Assembly (NCBI GenBank): GCA_937980205.1
Contig: CALJKW010000015.1
Coordinates: 1 to 64,000, forward strand
Length of the DNA: 64,000 nt
Direction: 5' to 3'
DNA from: an uncultured Myxococcales bacterium
GTDB lineage: Bacteria > Myxococcota > Myxococcia > Myxococcales > Myxococcaceae
Shown: positions 54,673-64,000 of the stretch, piece after piece
Position numbering within the stretch: position 1 is the stretch's first letter
Layout of the letters: each line of letters begins with the position of its first letter
Notes under the pieces: generated by a model
The model's database searches: none
What the model was told of the DNA's origin: nothing
Seen by the model: the letters and a program-made list of their open reading frames with translations, nothing else
Made by a program: the position numbers and the translations under genes

Positions 54673-54902
54673 CGCCAACCTCTCCCGGACCGTTTCCCAG
54701 CGTCCGAAACGACAAATCCCAAGCTCCTGAACGAAGGAACCTGGGATCGAGGGCGATTCACTTCCGCCTTCCCACGGCAGTCACGGCCGGCCTTGCTTCG
54801 GGCCCCGCGGCTTTGCGCACCAGAGGTTTCCCTCTGGATTGCCCTTGTACAGGACGAAGAGAATGATACGGACGCAATCGCGCGCTCCGCAAGTTCCACC
54901 CC
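54673..54902. other. Intergenic region between surface protein gene and tRNA promoter
   Basis: With the promoter and leader up to 54981 this gap is 309 bases. It holds the leader of the minus-strand gene at 54672. I see no open frame with protein-like sequence, no clear promoter for the minus-strand gene, and no repeat. A short inverted match CCAGAGG-TTTC-CCTCTGG at about 54820-54837 is the only structured sequence. Confidence 0.5.
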
Positions 54903-54932
54903 TTGCGACAGATGCGCACACGCAGTTAAAAG
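54903..54932 (+). promoter_or_regulatory. Possible tRNA-Met promoter
   Basis: -35 TTGCGA (54903-54908) and -10 TAAAAG (54927-54932), spacer 18, followed by a GC-rich discriminator GCGCGCC as in stable-RNA promoters. Start would be near 54939, 43 bases before the mature tRNA. Confidence 0.4.
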
Positions 54933-54981
54933 GCGCGCCCCCGCTGGTCAGCATCCGGTGGGACCACAGTCACTGACGTAC

Positions 54982-55055
54982 GGCCAGGTAGCTCATCTGG
55001 TTAGAGCGGCGGTCTCATAATCCGCAGGTAGACGGTTCGAGTCCGTCCCTGGCCA
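54982..55055 (+). tRNA. tRNA-Met (CAT), elongator type
   Basis: Acceptor GGCCAGG/CCTGGCC is fully paired, D arm GCTC/GAGC, anticodon loop CTCATAA with CAT, T arm GACGG-TTCGAGT-CCGTC, discriminator A. The 5' G-C pair means it is not an initiator tRNA; tRNA-Ile2 (modified CAT) cannot be excluded. CCA is not encoded. Confidence 0.93.
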
Positions 55056-55060
55056 TCAAG

Positions 55061-55097
55061 CAGCTCGCGGGCTTAACGGCACGCGAGCTGTTTTTTT
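55061..55097 (+). terminator. Intrinsic terminator after tRNA-Met
   Basis: CAGCTCGCG and CGCGAGCTG form a 9-base stem followed by seven T residues. It begins 5 bases after the tRNA. Confidence 0.92.
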
Positions 55098-55172
55098 GAC
55101 GGTGGATCACCGGGCCTCACAATGGGCGCACAGGTCGGTAGCGGCCTGTAGCTCTTCTAAGGGAGGCCCACA

Positions 55173-55400
55173 TTGCAGGACGTGAACGGGATTGCGGCGC
55201 AGGTCGCGAGCGCGGCGCTGGAAGCAGACTCGGCATCGAAGAACGAGGTCGTGAGCACGCACGTGCTCGTGAGCGAGGAGCAGGTCGAAGCGCTGCGTGA
55301 GCTCTCGCGCCGCACGCGCGTCGCGCAGAGCGAGTACCTCCGCGAGGCGGTCGACGATCTGCTGACGAAGTACAGCACCGTGCTGGGGGCGAAGCGTTGA
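55173..55400 (+). CDS. Ribbon-helix-helix DNA-binding protein
   Basis: 75 residues. After a 25-residue leader comes a ribbon-helix-helix fold: strand VSTHVLVSEEQ, helices VEALRELSRRT and QSEYLREAVDDLLTKY, as in CopG/Arc-type regulators and antitoxins. The TTG start has GGGAGG 7 bases upstream. No toxin gene is recognised next to it; the following 63-residue frame is the only candidate partner. It overlaps that frame by 4 bases. Confidence 0.85.
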   Translation: MQDVNGIAAQVASAALEADSASKNEVVSTHVLVSEEQVEALRELSRRTRVAQSEYLREAVDDLLTKYSTVLGAKR

Positions 55401-55588
55401 GCCGTCGCGAGCTCCGCAACCTCTCGGGCGTGCGCCTCACCGCGAACGCCGCGCAGCTCTCGCTGAGGGATCTGCGGCTGCGTCCGCTGCGCGCGATGCC
55501 TCAGCCGCCGCAGACGACGCAGTTCGAGTCGCCGCTCGAGGACGCGCTCAGGCGCTTCCTCGACACGGTGGAAGAGCAGCAGAGCTGA
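55397..55588 (+). CDS. Small Arg/Leu-rich protein, unknown
   Basis: 63 residues, TTG start overlapping the previous stop (TTGA). Basic N-terminal half with SLRDLRLRPLRAMPQ and an acidic helix PLEDALRRFLDTVEEQQ at the end. No family. The coupling to the ribbon-helix-helix gene is the main support; composition alone could also be a chance open frame in GC-rich DNA. Confidence 0.5.
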   Translation: MSRRELRNLSGVRLTANAAQLSLRDLRLRPLRAMPQPPQTTQFESPLEDALRRFLDTVEEQQS

Positions 55589-55600
55589 GCTGCTGTCGCT

Positions 55601-57283
55601 TCAGAGCGCGACGACAAGTCGCGCTCGCCCCAGCCCGATCGGCCCCATCGTCGTGCCGTCGGCCTGGCGGAAGGCATCTCCCGGCAGGAGGATGCCGCCC
55701 TCGATCGTGCCGGTGATCTGCAGCAGGCGGTGCGGCTTCCACCGCGCCTGGATGCCGAGGTCGAGCTCGGTGCCGAGGTAATCGCCGGGCTGCGCGCCGA
55801 GATAGTTGTGCGGCGTGCCTCCCCTGACCTTCGTGCTGAACGCGTCGGTGAGCTTCGCGGTCGAGAACGCGAACAGCGGGCCGCCGTAGAGATCGAGCCA
55901 GTCGGTGAAGCCGTACTTGAGGCGCGGGAAGAGGTACCAGGCGTTGTAGACGCCGCCGCCGGTCGGCAACAGGTGCACGCCCTCGGGCGGCACGCCGGTG
56001 AGGTTCGGGTCCGCCGCGCGGAAGCCCGCGCGCGCCGACTGGTAGCCGAGCACCTGGTCGAACAGCACGAGGCCGACCTTGTAGTCGCGGTCGAAGCGGT
56101 AGCCCTCGATGCGATCGTCGTACGGGTTCTGATCGCCCGACGCGTAGCCCCAGTCGAACAGCACGGTGACGGCGCGGAAGCGGTACGACGCCTTCGCCGC
56201 GGCGCCGAACTGGCGCACCTGCGAGACCGGCGCGACGTCGGTGCGCGTCTGCGTGGTGGTGCCGAAGATGCCGACGACCTCGGCGCCGAGGTTGAGCGCG
56301 CGATCTTCGCGCTTGAAGAAGACCCACTTCGCGCCGAGGTCGACCACGAACGCGTCGGTCTCGCGGCCGCCGTCGGTGACGCCGATGGCGCGCTGCCGGC
56401 GGTAGATGAGCGTGACGCCCGCGTAGCGATCGTCGTCCGCCTTGAAGCGGACGCCCAGGATGCCCTGGAACGCGCGGTCTCCGATGGAGAAGTCGGCGTT
56501 GCTGTCTTTCCACACGAGATCGCCGGCGCCGTAGAGCTCGAGCGCGCGCCACGCACCGCCCAGCGAGAACAGCGGCCGCCCGGCGAGCAGCGCGCGGTAG
56601 ACGAAGCTGCCGAAGTGCTGCTGGCCGAAGTCGCCGGCCTGCGGGTCCGCGTTGCCCGCGTTGGCGAGGATGCCGAGGTTGAAGTGGTTCGTCTGCTGCC
56701 CGATGCGGAACACCCCGCTCTTCCACCGGTACTCGAGGAACAGCTGGCGCAGCTCGATCGGCTGGAAGTTCGGCACCGGGACGCGGTCGGCGAGCAGGCC
56801 GGCCTGCGGCGGGTTGCCGATCACCGCGCCCGACGCCGCGTCGAACTCGGCGAGCGCGCCGAAGCCCTTGAAGTGCACCTCGGGCGCGACACGAAGACGC
56901 GTCTGGAAGGGGCGCGGCCCGACGTAGTTGCCCTGGTCGTCGACCGGCAACCAGCTGACGAGCGTCTCCGACAGCCGGAGCGCGGCGGCGATCTTCCCCT
57001 CGATGTCGTCGGCCATCGACGGCGTGCCGGCCCCGGGAATCGGCGTGCCCGGCGGCGGAGTCAGCGCGCCGGAGTTGTTCTCGGCGATGCCCGAGGTGCC
57101 GGCGTCGGAGGCCGCCGCGGCGGCGGCGTTGCCCTCGAGACCGCTCGAGCGGACGACGTCCGACGCGGTGTTGTCGGTGTCCGCCGGCACCGGAGTCACT
57201 GCCGGGGCGGCGCCTGTCGACCCGCCATCGGCAACCTGGGCAAGCACCAGCACAGCAACCACCGACAACGAGACAGCCGACAT
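55601..57283 (-). CDS. Porin-like outer-membrane beta-barrel protein
   Basis: 560 residues. Signal peptide, a roughly 70-residue Ala/Ser/Pro linker, then barrel strands with turn motifs such as RLRVAPEVHFKGFGALAEFD, VFRIGQQTNHFNLG and LGARWVF-type repeats, ending LGRARLVVAL. The pattern resembles alginate-export/OprP-type porins; the substrate is not evident. It is divergent from rpsF with a 146-base gap and convergent with the small genes at 55.4 kb. Confidence 0.8.
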   Translation of the reverse strand: MSAVSLSVVAVLVLAQVADGGSTGAAPAVTPVPADTDNTASDVVRSSGLEGNAAAAAASDAGTSGIAENNSGALTPPPGTPIPGAGTPSMADDIEGKIAAALRLSETLVSWLPVDDQGNYVGPRPFQTRLRVAPEVHFKGFGALAEFDAASGAVIGNPPQAGLLADRVPVPNFQPIELRQLFLEYRWKSGVFRIGQQTNHFNLGILANAGNADPQAGDFGQQHFGSFVYRALLAGRPLFSLGGAWRALELYGAGDLVWKDSNADFSIGDRAFQGILGVRFKADDDRYAGVTLIYRRQRAIGVTDGGRETDAFVVDLGAKWVFFKREDRALNLGAEVVGIFGTTTQTRTDVAPVSQVRQFGAAAKASYRFRAVTVLFDWGYASGDQNPYDDRIEGYRFDRDYKVGLVLFDQVLGYQSARAGFRAADPNLTGVPPEGVHLLPTGGGVYNAWYLFPRLKYGFTDWLDLYGGPLFAFSTAKLTDAFSTKVRGGTPHNYLGAQPGDYLGTELDLGIQARWKPHRLLQITGTIEGGILLPGDAFRQADGTTMGPIGLGRARLVVAL

Positions 57284-57330
57284 GGGGCCTCTTCGAGGGG
57301 GCTACGAGGGACGCGCGGCGGATACCACGC

Positions 57331-57361
57331 TTGACTCGGCCTTGCGAGACCTCTTAAGAGG
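57331..57361 (+). promoter_or_regulatory. Possible rpsF promoter with palindrome
   Basis: TTGACT (57331-57336) is a good -35; the -10 region is poor but coincides with CCTCTTAAGAGG, a perfect 12-base palindrome (57350-57361). The palindrome could be an operator that blocks the promoter. The leader to rpsF is about 65 bases. Confidence 0.35.
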
Positions 57362-57429
57362 CCGGCCTCCCAAGCAGTACTCCCCGCTCGCGGCCCGGTC
57401 AGGCGCGGGCATAACCCAAGGGGCATCAC

Positions 57430-57900
57430 ATGGCAGCAGCAACCAGCGCAGCGAAGCTGCGCGAGTATGAAACCGTCTTTCTGGTCTCGCCCGACCTGAC
57501 GGACGACAACGTCGACAAGGTGAAGGAGAAGGTTCGCGGCATCGTGAGCCGCGAAGGCGGCAAGCTCCTTCGCTTCACCATCTGGGGCAAGAAGAAGACG
57601 ATGTACCCGATCGGCAAGCAGCCTCGCGCGATCTACATCCACGCTTCGTACCTCGGTCAGAGCGGCCTGGTCGCCGAAGTCGAGCGCAACCTGCGCAACT
57701 TCGACGAGGTTCACCGCTATCTGTCGGTGAAGATCGCCGAGGACATCGACCCCGAGTCTCGGCCGGTGCAGGAAGACGTGAAGCTGGCCGGCGACGTCGA
57801 CGACAAGGTCACGTTCGGCGGCGCGGAGCGCGACGCGTACCGCGGCTACGGCGATGAAGACGAGGGCATGGGCTTCGACGAAGGTGGAGACGAGCGATGA
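57430..57900 (+). CDS. rpsF: 30S ribosomal protein S6
   Basis: 156 residues. LREYETVFLVSPDLTDDNVDKV and GKKKTMYPIGKQPRAIYIH are typical. Residues beyond about 110 form an acidic tail (DEDEGMGFDEGGDE) longer than in most bacteria. S6 pairs with S18, encoded next with a 4-base ATGA overlap. Confidence 0.96.
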   Translation: MAAATSAAKLREYETVFLVSPDLTDDNVDKVKEKVRGIVSREGGKLLRFTIWGKKKTMYPIGKQPRAIYIHASYLGQSGLVAEVERNLRNFDEVHRYLSVKIAEDIDPESRPVQEDVKLAGDVDDKVTFGGAERDAYRGYGDEDEGMGFDEGGDER

Positions 57901-58223
57901 GCTTCAACAAAGACGGTGGCCGTGATCGCGGCGACGACAAGGGTGGCCGTGGCGACAAGAACGGCGACGGAATGGAAGACGACAAGCGGGGAGGCCGCAG
58001 CTTCGGCCGCCGCAAGGTCTGCCGTTACTGCGCCGACAAGAACGTGAAGGTCGACTTCAAGGATCAGTCGGCCCTCAAGTACTTCGTCACCGAGCGGGGC
58101 AAGATCATCCCCCGCCGCATCTCGGGCAACTGCGCGAAGCACCAGCGCGAGGTGGCGAAGGCCATCAAGCGCAGCCGCGGTCTGGCCCTCATCCCCTACC
58201 TGGTTCTGGCGGGCTCTCCATGA
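57897..58223 (+). CDS. rpsR: 30S ribosomal protein S18
   Basis: 108 residues. The core has RKVCRYCADK near 39-48 and ISGNCAKHQREVAKAIKRSR, a zinc-type version with Cys ligands. The N-terminal 35 residues are a charged Asp/Gly/Lys/Arg extension, unlike the short E. coli form. Its stop overlaps rplI (ATGA). Confidence 0.96.
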   Translation: MSFNKDGGRDRGDDKGGRGDKNGDGMEDDKRGGRSFGRRKVCRYCADKNVKVDFKDQSALKYFVTERGKIIPRRISGNCAKHQREVAKAIKRSRGLALIPYLVLAGSP

Positions 58224-58675
58224 AGCTGATTCTCCGCGAAGACGTGTACAACCTCGGCAAGTCCGGCGAGGTCGTGACTGTGAAAGACGGCTACGCGCGC
58301 AACTACCTGTTGCCGCGGAACCTCGCGATGCTCGCGTCGGCGGCCAACGTCCGCCAGCTCGAGCACGAGAAGCAGGTCATCGAGCTGCGCCAGCAGAAGC
58401 TGAAGGGCGCGGCCGAGGAGCAGGCGAAGAAGATGGGCGAGGTCTCGGTCAAGATCACCCGCAAGGTGGGCGACCAGGACAAGCTCTTCGGCTCCGTCAC
58501 GGCGCTCGACATCGCCGAGGCCCTCGCGAAGACCGGCCACAAGGTCGACCGCCGCCTCATTCACCTGCCCGAGCCGATCAAGACCGTCGGCCAGTTCGAG
58601 GTCGAGCTGCGCCTGCACCGCGACGTGACCTCGAAGATCAAGGTCGAAGTCGCCGGCGAGACCCAGGCCGCCTGA
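58220..58675 (+). CDS. rplI: 50S ribosomal protein L9
   Basis: 151 residues. MKLILREDVYNLGKSGEVV and GYARNYLLPRNLAM at the N-domain, a long central helix (about 40-75) and C-domain KIKVEVAGET. L9 follows S6-S18 in the conserved order. Confidence 0.97.
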   Translation: MKLILREDVYNLGKSGEVVTVKDGYARNYLLPRNLAMLASAANVRQLEHEKQVIELRQQKLKGAAEEQAKKMGEVSVKITRKVGDQDKLFGSVTALDIAEALAKTGHKVDRRLIHLPEPIKTVGQFEVELRLHRDVTSKIKVEVAGETQAA

Positions 58676-58708
58676 TCAACAACTCCTAAGTCGTCGTAGG
58701 ATCGCCCC

Positions 58709-60060
<1,352 letters not shown>

Positions 60061-60064
<4 letters not shown>

Positions 60065-60981
60065 AGACCGGGGGCACCTCTCTCGGCAACAAGTCCGTGC
60101 TGGTCGTGGACGACGACGAGCACACGCGAAACCTGCTGAAGGATCTCTGTGAGACCGCGGGCTACACCGTGCGACTCGCGGGCGACGGCGTCGAGGGCCT
60201 CAAGCTCATCGAAGAGAGCACGCCGGACCTGGTCCTGCTCGACCTGATGATGCCGCGCAAAGACGGCTTCCAGGTGCTGCGCGCGCTGAGAGAACAGCCC
60301 CAGTACAAGGAGCTCGCCGTCATCATCCTCACCGCCATGGGAGACATGGACGGGAAGATCCGCGGCATGGAGCTCGGCGCCGACGACTACGTGACGAAGC
60401 CGTTCAAGCTCATCGAGCTGCAGACGCGCATTCACGCCGCCCTGCTCGTCCGCGACTACCGCCAGCGCCTCGAGGCCGCGGAAGAAGAGCTGCAGCAGCT
60501 GCGGGCGCTCGACCCGGTCACCGGCGCCGGCACCTACGCGCAGCTGAAGGCCTCGCTCGACGGAGAGCTCGCGCGCTCGCGCCGCTACGGTCGCCCCGCC
60601 GCCGCGCTCATGTTCGGCTTCGACGACTACCAGGGCCTGCGGCAGACGCTGGGCCGCGAGGCGTGCGACCAGTACCTGGGCCGCCTGTCGCAGGAGATCA
60701 AGGGCGCGCTGCGAGGAGCCGACCGCATGTTCCGCATGGCGGCCGACGAGTTCGTGATGCTGCTGCCGGAGACGGACCTGAAAGGCGCGAAGGTGGTCGC
60801 CGACCGGCTGCACTCGGTGTGTGCGCAGGTGGCGGTGGAGACCTCCGGCGGGCCGATGAAGCCGAAGATCCGCATCGGCGGCGCGTACTTCCCGCACGAG
60901 CGGGTGCGCTCCAGCGAAGATCTGCTCCGCGAGGCGCACAAGAGCTACCAGTCGCTCCAGAAGTTCGTCTTCGATCTCTGA
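60061..60981 (+). CDS. Response regulator with degenerate GGDEF domain
   Basis: 306 residues. Receiver domain about 12-130 with phosphoacceptor Asp in VLLDLMMPRKDG and the Lys in DYVTKPF; coiled linker; GGDEF-like domain about 150-306. The catalytic GGDEF motif reads AADEF (about 226-230), so cyclase activity is unlikely, but the inhibitory-site RxxD is intact as RGAD (about 217-220) at the normal 5-residue spacing. This suggests a receptor for cyclic-di-GMP rather than an enzyme. GTG start coupled to dnaB. Confidence 0.9.
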
Positions 60982-61007
60982 GCGCTGGTGGTAAAACACG
61001 GCTCCAC

Positions 61008-61931
61008 GTGACGACGAGGGCGCTCACACCCGCGGTGCTGCTGTCCGGCTTCTGTGTCCTGTGCAGCGCCTGCAGCGTCACCTTCCCCGACGGCGTCTAC
61101 TCGTGCTCGACGCAAGCAGACTGCGCCGACAGCGCGGCGCTGTGCGTCGGCACTCCGAAGCGCTGCTGCGTTCCGACCGGCCCCGAGATCTGTGGCGACG
61201 GCATCGACAACGACTGCGACGGGACGGAATCGGCGGGCACCGCCGAGGTGTGCAACGGCATCGACGACGACTGCGACGGCAACACCGACGAGGGCTTCAA
61301 CCTCGCGAACGACCCGAACAACTGCGGCATGTGCGGCAAGAAGTGCGCAGCCAACGAGGTGTGCACCGACCGCGCGTGCACGCTCAAGCGCGAGACGAAC
61401 TGCAGCGACGGCGTCGACGACGACACGAACGGGCAGATCGACTGTCTCGACGCGGCCTGCGAAGGCCGGTTCTGCGGCATGGGCTGCGCGTGCAAGTCGC
61501 TCGCGAAGTCCGAGGCCGGCTGCACCGACATGATGGACAACGACGGCGACGCGCAGATCGACTGCTTCGACACCGACTGCCTCGGCGTCTCGTGCGGCAT
61601 CGGCTGCGCGTGCGCGGCGGCCGGCACGAAGCGCGAGACCGCGTGCAACGACGGCTTCGACAACGACGGCGACATGATGAGCGACTGCGCGGACTCGGAC
61701 TGCGTCAACCAGCTCTGTACGCCGGCGCCGCTGTTCTTCACCTGCACCGCCGGCGGCCAGTGCCGCTGCAACGGCGGCGCCCAGGTGCTCGAGGCCGGCA
61801 TGCTGTGCACCGACGGTCTCGACAACGACTGCAACGGGAAGACCGACTGCGCGGAGATGGCGTGCAACGGTCAGCTGTGCACGACGGATGCGGGCATGGG
61901 GTCGTGCGCCGCTCTGATGTGCATGCCGTAG
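61008..61931 (+). CDS. Lipoprotein with MopE-like Cys/Asp-rich repeats
   Basis: 307 residues. Lipoprotein signal with Cys near 22 (LCSAC). At least six short repeats such as CGDGIDNDCDG, CNGIDDDCDGNTDEG, CNDGFDNDGDMMSDC and CTDGLDNDCNGKTDC, with Asp runs spaced like calcium loops and regularly spaced Cys. These MopE-like modules are common on myxobacterial surfaces and are thought to bind metal (calcium or copper); the ligand here is unknown. GTG start about 26 bases after the GGDEF gene, so possibly co-transcribed. Its 3' end faces the Cys-rich protein at 62103. Confidence 0.85.
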   Translation: MTTRALTPAVLLSGFCVLCSACSVTFPDGVYSCSTQADCADSAALCVGTPKRCCVPTGPEICGDGIDNDCDGTESAGTAEVCNGIDDDCDGNTDEGFNLANDPNNCGMCGKKCAANEVCTDRACTLKRETNCSDGVDDDTNGQIDCLDAACEGRFCGMGCACKSLAKSEAGCTDMMDNDGDAQIDCFDTDCLGVSCGIGCACAAAGTKRETACNDGFDNDGDMMSDCADSDCVNQLCTPAPLFFTCTAGGQCRCNGGAQVLEAGMLCTDGLDNDCNGKTDCAEMACNGQLCTTDAGMGSCAALMCMP

Positions 61932-61940
61932 GCTGAAGAA

Positions 61941-62085
61941 ACCGGGTTCGCGTTCGCGTTCGCGTTCGGTGTTGCCGAGGCCGCCGGCTCGTCAGAGCCC
62001 GATCCTCGAGCGCGAGGGTTCGCGGCTTGGGTTCGGCGTCGCTCCAACGACCGCGAACCCGAACGCGAACGCGAACCCGGCAGTT
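61941..62085. repeat. Inverted pair of GCGAAC hexamer arrays
   Basis: GTTCGC repeats at 61945-61969 and GCGAAC repeats at 62053-62080 face each other with about 80 bases between. They lie between two convergent genes and could form a long hairpin. The right arm ends CCGGCAGTT, identical to the array after sucD. Confidence 0.7.
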
Positions 62086-62102
62086 ACCCGATCCCGCGAC
62101 TG

Positions 62103-64000
62103 CTACCCGATGCCACCACAGACGTTCGGGACCCCACTTCCACCGCACGTCTGCGGCGCAATGCACGTCCCGCAGTCGAGCACCCCTCCGCAGCCATCCG
62201 CCAGCGCGCCGCAGTTGGCTCCAGCCGACTGACACGTGCGCGGCGTGCAGGCCGGCGCCCCGCAGCGGCCGGGCTGACCGCCGCCGCCGCAGGTCTGGGG
62301 CGGCGGGCACGCGCCGCACTGCAGCAGGTTGCCGCAGCCGTCACCGGCGAAGCCGCAGTTGAAGCCCTGGCTCTGGCAGGTGAGCGGCGTGCACATCGTG
62401 GCGCCGCACTGGCCCGGGCCGTTCGCACCGCAGACCTGGCCCATGGGGCACGGGCCGCAGTCGATGGCGTTGCCGCAGCCGTCACCCTGCATGCCGCACT
62501 GGAAGCCCTGCTGCATGCACGTGCGCGGCGTGCACATGCCGCCGCCGCCGCAGACGCCCGGCTGACCGCCGCCGCCGCAGGTCTGCGGAGGCGTGCAGAC
62601 GCCGCACGGCTGCAGGTTGCCGCAGCCGTCGCCCTGCTGGCCGCAGTTGAAGCCCTGCGCCGCGCAGGAGAGCGGCGTGCAGCTGCCGCCACCGCCGCAG
62701 ACGCCGGGCACTCCGCCGCCGCCGCAGGTCTGCGGAGCCATGCACATGCCGCAGTCCTGCGTGCCGCCGCAGCCGTTCGACTGCGTGCCGCAGTTGAAGC
62801 CGAGCTGCTGACACGTGCGCGGCTGACACATGCCGCCGCCGCACACGTTCGGAGTTCCGCCGCCGCCGCACGTCTGGCCGCCGGTGCACTCGCCGCACGA
62901 GCCGCCGTCGGGGTTCGCGATGCCGCCGCAGCCGTCACCCTGAACGCCGCAGTTCGCCCCGAGCTGCGCGCACGTCCGCGGAGTGCACGGCACGCCGCAC
63001 ACGCCCGGCACGCCGCCGCCACCGCACGTCTGCGGAGCCATGCACGTGCCGCACTGAAGCACGTTGCCGCAGCCGTCCGACGCGGGGCCGCACTGAATGC
63101 CCTGCGCCATGCAGCTGCGCGGCGTGCACATCTGCGGCGGAGGCACGTCGGGCGTGATGCACGACGAGAGATCGAACAAGAGGTACTCGAACACCTTCTC
63201 CTGCGCGTTCATCGGAGTCGCCGAGCAGTGCGTCGGCCAGGTCGCGCTCGAGCTCGACGCGTTGATGACGTGGAAGTCGCTGAACAGCACGCGACCGCAC
63301 TGGTTCGCCGGCGCCGCGGTCGTCGGCGTGTTGAACGTGTACTCGAGCGGAATGGCCGCCGGGCCGCCGCAGCGGCCCACCTGCCCGCCGCCGCCGCAGA
63401 TCTGGGGCGCGGGGCAGGTCGTGCTGCCGTCGGCGCGCGTGCAGGTGATCGTGCCGCCGCAGCCGTTGCCGAACGTGCCGCACTCGTAGCCGAGCTGCGC
63501 GCAGGTCCTCGGCACGCACGTGCCGCCCTGGCCGCACACGCCGGGCGTGCCGCCGCCGCCGCACGTGTTGCCGCCGTTGCAGCCGCCGCAGTTGCGCGTC
63601 GTGCCGCAGCCGTCGGCCACCGGGTTGCCGCAGCTGTAGCCGAGGTTCGCGCACGTCGCGCGCGTGCAGGTGGGCACCGTGCTGCTGCCGAACACCCAGC
63701 GCTGCGCGGGCGAGATGACCGCGCTCATGTCGTTGCGCACCTCGAGCACGCGGATGCGCGGCACCGCCGGCGTCGACGACACCGCCTGCGCGTTCACCAG
63801 CTGGATCCACTGGGCGAAGCTCTGGCCCTTGGGGAACGACGTGTCGATGTACGCGTCCTGGTTCGGCGGAGCCGACGCGCCCGGCGTGAACGTCGCCGTG
63901 CTGGTGAACGAGATGTTGCTGTTGATCGCGTTGCCGTTCGGGTCGAGCGCGCGGCCGAAGAGCCAGACGTACGCGAAGTGGCTGGCGAACACGCGGCCGC
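62103..64000 (-). CDS. Cys-rich tandem-repeat surface protein (partial, N-terminus beyond window)
   Basis: At least 632 residues, open to the right edge, so the start and signal peptide are missing. Nine Cys-rich repeats of about 48 residues follow the pattern C-PRTC-xx-G-xx-CG-xxx-DGCG-xxx-CG-C-PQTCGGGG-PG-CGG. Repeats 1-2 are separated from 3-9 by about 80 residues containing RVLFSDFHVINAS and KVFEYLLFDLSSC, which looks like part of the globular domain that precedes repeat 1. So the first repeats may be inserted in a host domain. Probably a secreted, disulfide-rich stalk. Function unknown; the class is often misannotated in myxobacteria. Confidence 0.85.
   Translation of the reverse strand, partial: GRVFASHFAYVWLFGRALDPNGNAINSNISFTSTATFTPGASAPPNQDAYIDTSFPKGQSFAQWIQLVNAQAVSSTPAVPRIRVLEVRNDMSAVISPAQRWVFGSSTVPTCTRATCANLGYSCGNPVADGCGTTRNCGGCNGGNTCGGGGTPGVCGQGGTCVPRTCAQLGYECGTFGNGCGGTITCTRADGSTTCPAPQICGGGGQVGRCGGPAAIPLEYTFNTPTTAAPANQCGRVLFSDFHVINASSSSATWPTHCSATPMNAQEKVFEYLLFDLSSCITPDVPPPQMCTPRSCMAQGIQCGPASDGCGNVLQCGTCMAPQTCGGGGVPGVCGVPCTPRTCAQLGANCGVQGDGCGGIANPDGGSCGECTGGQTCGGGGTPNVCGGGMCQPRTCQQLGFNCGTQSNGCGGTQDCGMCMAPQTCGGGGVPGVCGGGGSCTPLSCAAQGFNCGQQGDGCGNLQPCGVCTPPQTCGGGGQPGVCGGGGMCTPRTCMQQGFQCGMQGDGCGNAIDCGPCPMGQVCGANGPGQCGATMCTPLTCQSQGFNCGFAGDGCGNLLQCGACPPPQTCGGGGQPGRCGAPACTPRTCQSAGANCGALADGCGGVLDCGTCIAPQTCGGSGVPNVCGGIG

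Noticed and set aside
54769..54960. Short open frames upstream of tRNA-Met
   Set aside because: No ribosome site, no protein-like composition.
61941..62085. Factor-independent terminator between convergent genes
   Set aside because: The inverted hexamer arrays are far apart and there is no T tract on either strand.

Overview
The window is GC-rich DNA with dense, mostly overlapping genes. It suggests a predatory or soil myxobacterium (Myxococcota, Myxococcales-like). The evidence is two secreted proteins with MYXO-CTERM-type tails, MopE-like Cys/Asp repeats, a family of Cys-rich repeat proteins typical of the group, a Pkn-type Ser/Thr kinase, a translation factor IF3 with a long tail (the Dsg arrangement of Myxococcus xanthus), and heavy use of GTG and TTG starts. 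No transposase, integrase, phage gene or CRISPR array was seen. Most genes are vertically inherited housekeeping genes, interleaved with lineage-specific envelope genes.

Layout. 0-0.35 kb: a palindrome-bearing direct repeat. 0.35-4.5 kb (minus): RNase R and a Lys/Ala-rich protein with a chagasin-like end. 4.5-7.3 kb (plus): moeA, ribA and a metallo-beta-lactamase-fold hydrolase. 7.3-16.7 kb (mostly minus): a lipoate and branched-chain 2-oxoacid dehydrogenase island (lipA, E1beta, E2, E1alpha, two small accessory genes, a LipB-Nudix fusion, and the E3 gene lpdA just upstream). 16.8-22.1 kb (plus): thiO, a REC-HD-GYP regulator coupled to moaA, an outer-membrane protein and a Ser/Thr kinase. 22.1-27.0 kb (minus): infC-rpmI-rplT, a terminator, a tRNA-like element, then pheS-pheT. 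27.1-29.9 kb (plus): spoVG, prs and a lipoprotein family-1 glycosidase.

30.1-35.6 kb (minus): two adjacent translation-related runs, rpsP-khpA-rimM-trmD-lipoprotein and ndk-rlmN-asparaginase, plus a Crp/Fnr regulator. 35.6-36.8 kb (plus): a membrane di-iron hydroxylase. 36.9-43.1 kb: a TCA-cycle block, sucC-lipoprotein-sucD (minus) divergent from sdhCAB (plus). 43-44.8 kb: a secreted protein and a PfkB kinase. 44.7-54.7 kb (minus): an accessory envelope region made of three start/stop-coupled genes (Ig-like secreted protein, very large outer-membrane barrel, MYXO-CTERM protein), preceded by a beta-propeller/Asp-His-rich MYXO-CTERM protein. 55 kb: tRNA-Met and a ribbon-helix-helix gene. 55.6-57.3 kb (minus): a porin-like protein. 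57.4-61 kb (plus): rpsF-rpsR-rplI-dnaB and a degenerate GGDEF response regulator. 61-64 kb: a MopE-like lipoprotein facing a Cys-rich repeat protein that runs off the right edge.

The genes form functional modules: lipoylation next to a lipoate-dependent dehydrogenase and its E3; succinyl-CoA synthetase next to succinate dehydrogenase; ribosome and tRNA maturation. Stop/start overlaps (ATGA, GTGA, TGATG) are very common and in several places couple a housekeeping gene to an unrelated lineage-specific gene. A dispersed 50-190 bp palindromic element (four copies) and GCGAAC hexamer arrays (three sites) occupy the intergenic gaps. The best candidate for an undescribed system is the coupled three-gene envelope cluster at 44.7-53.0 kb.
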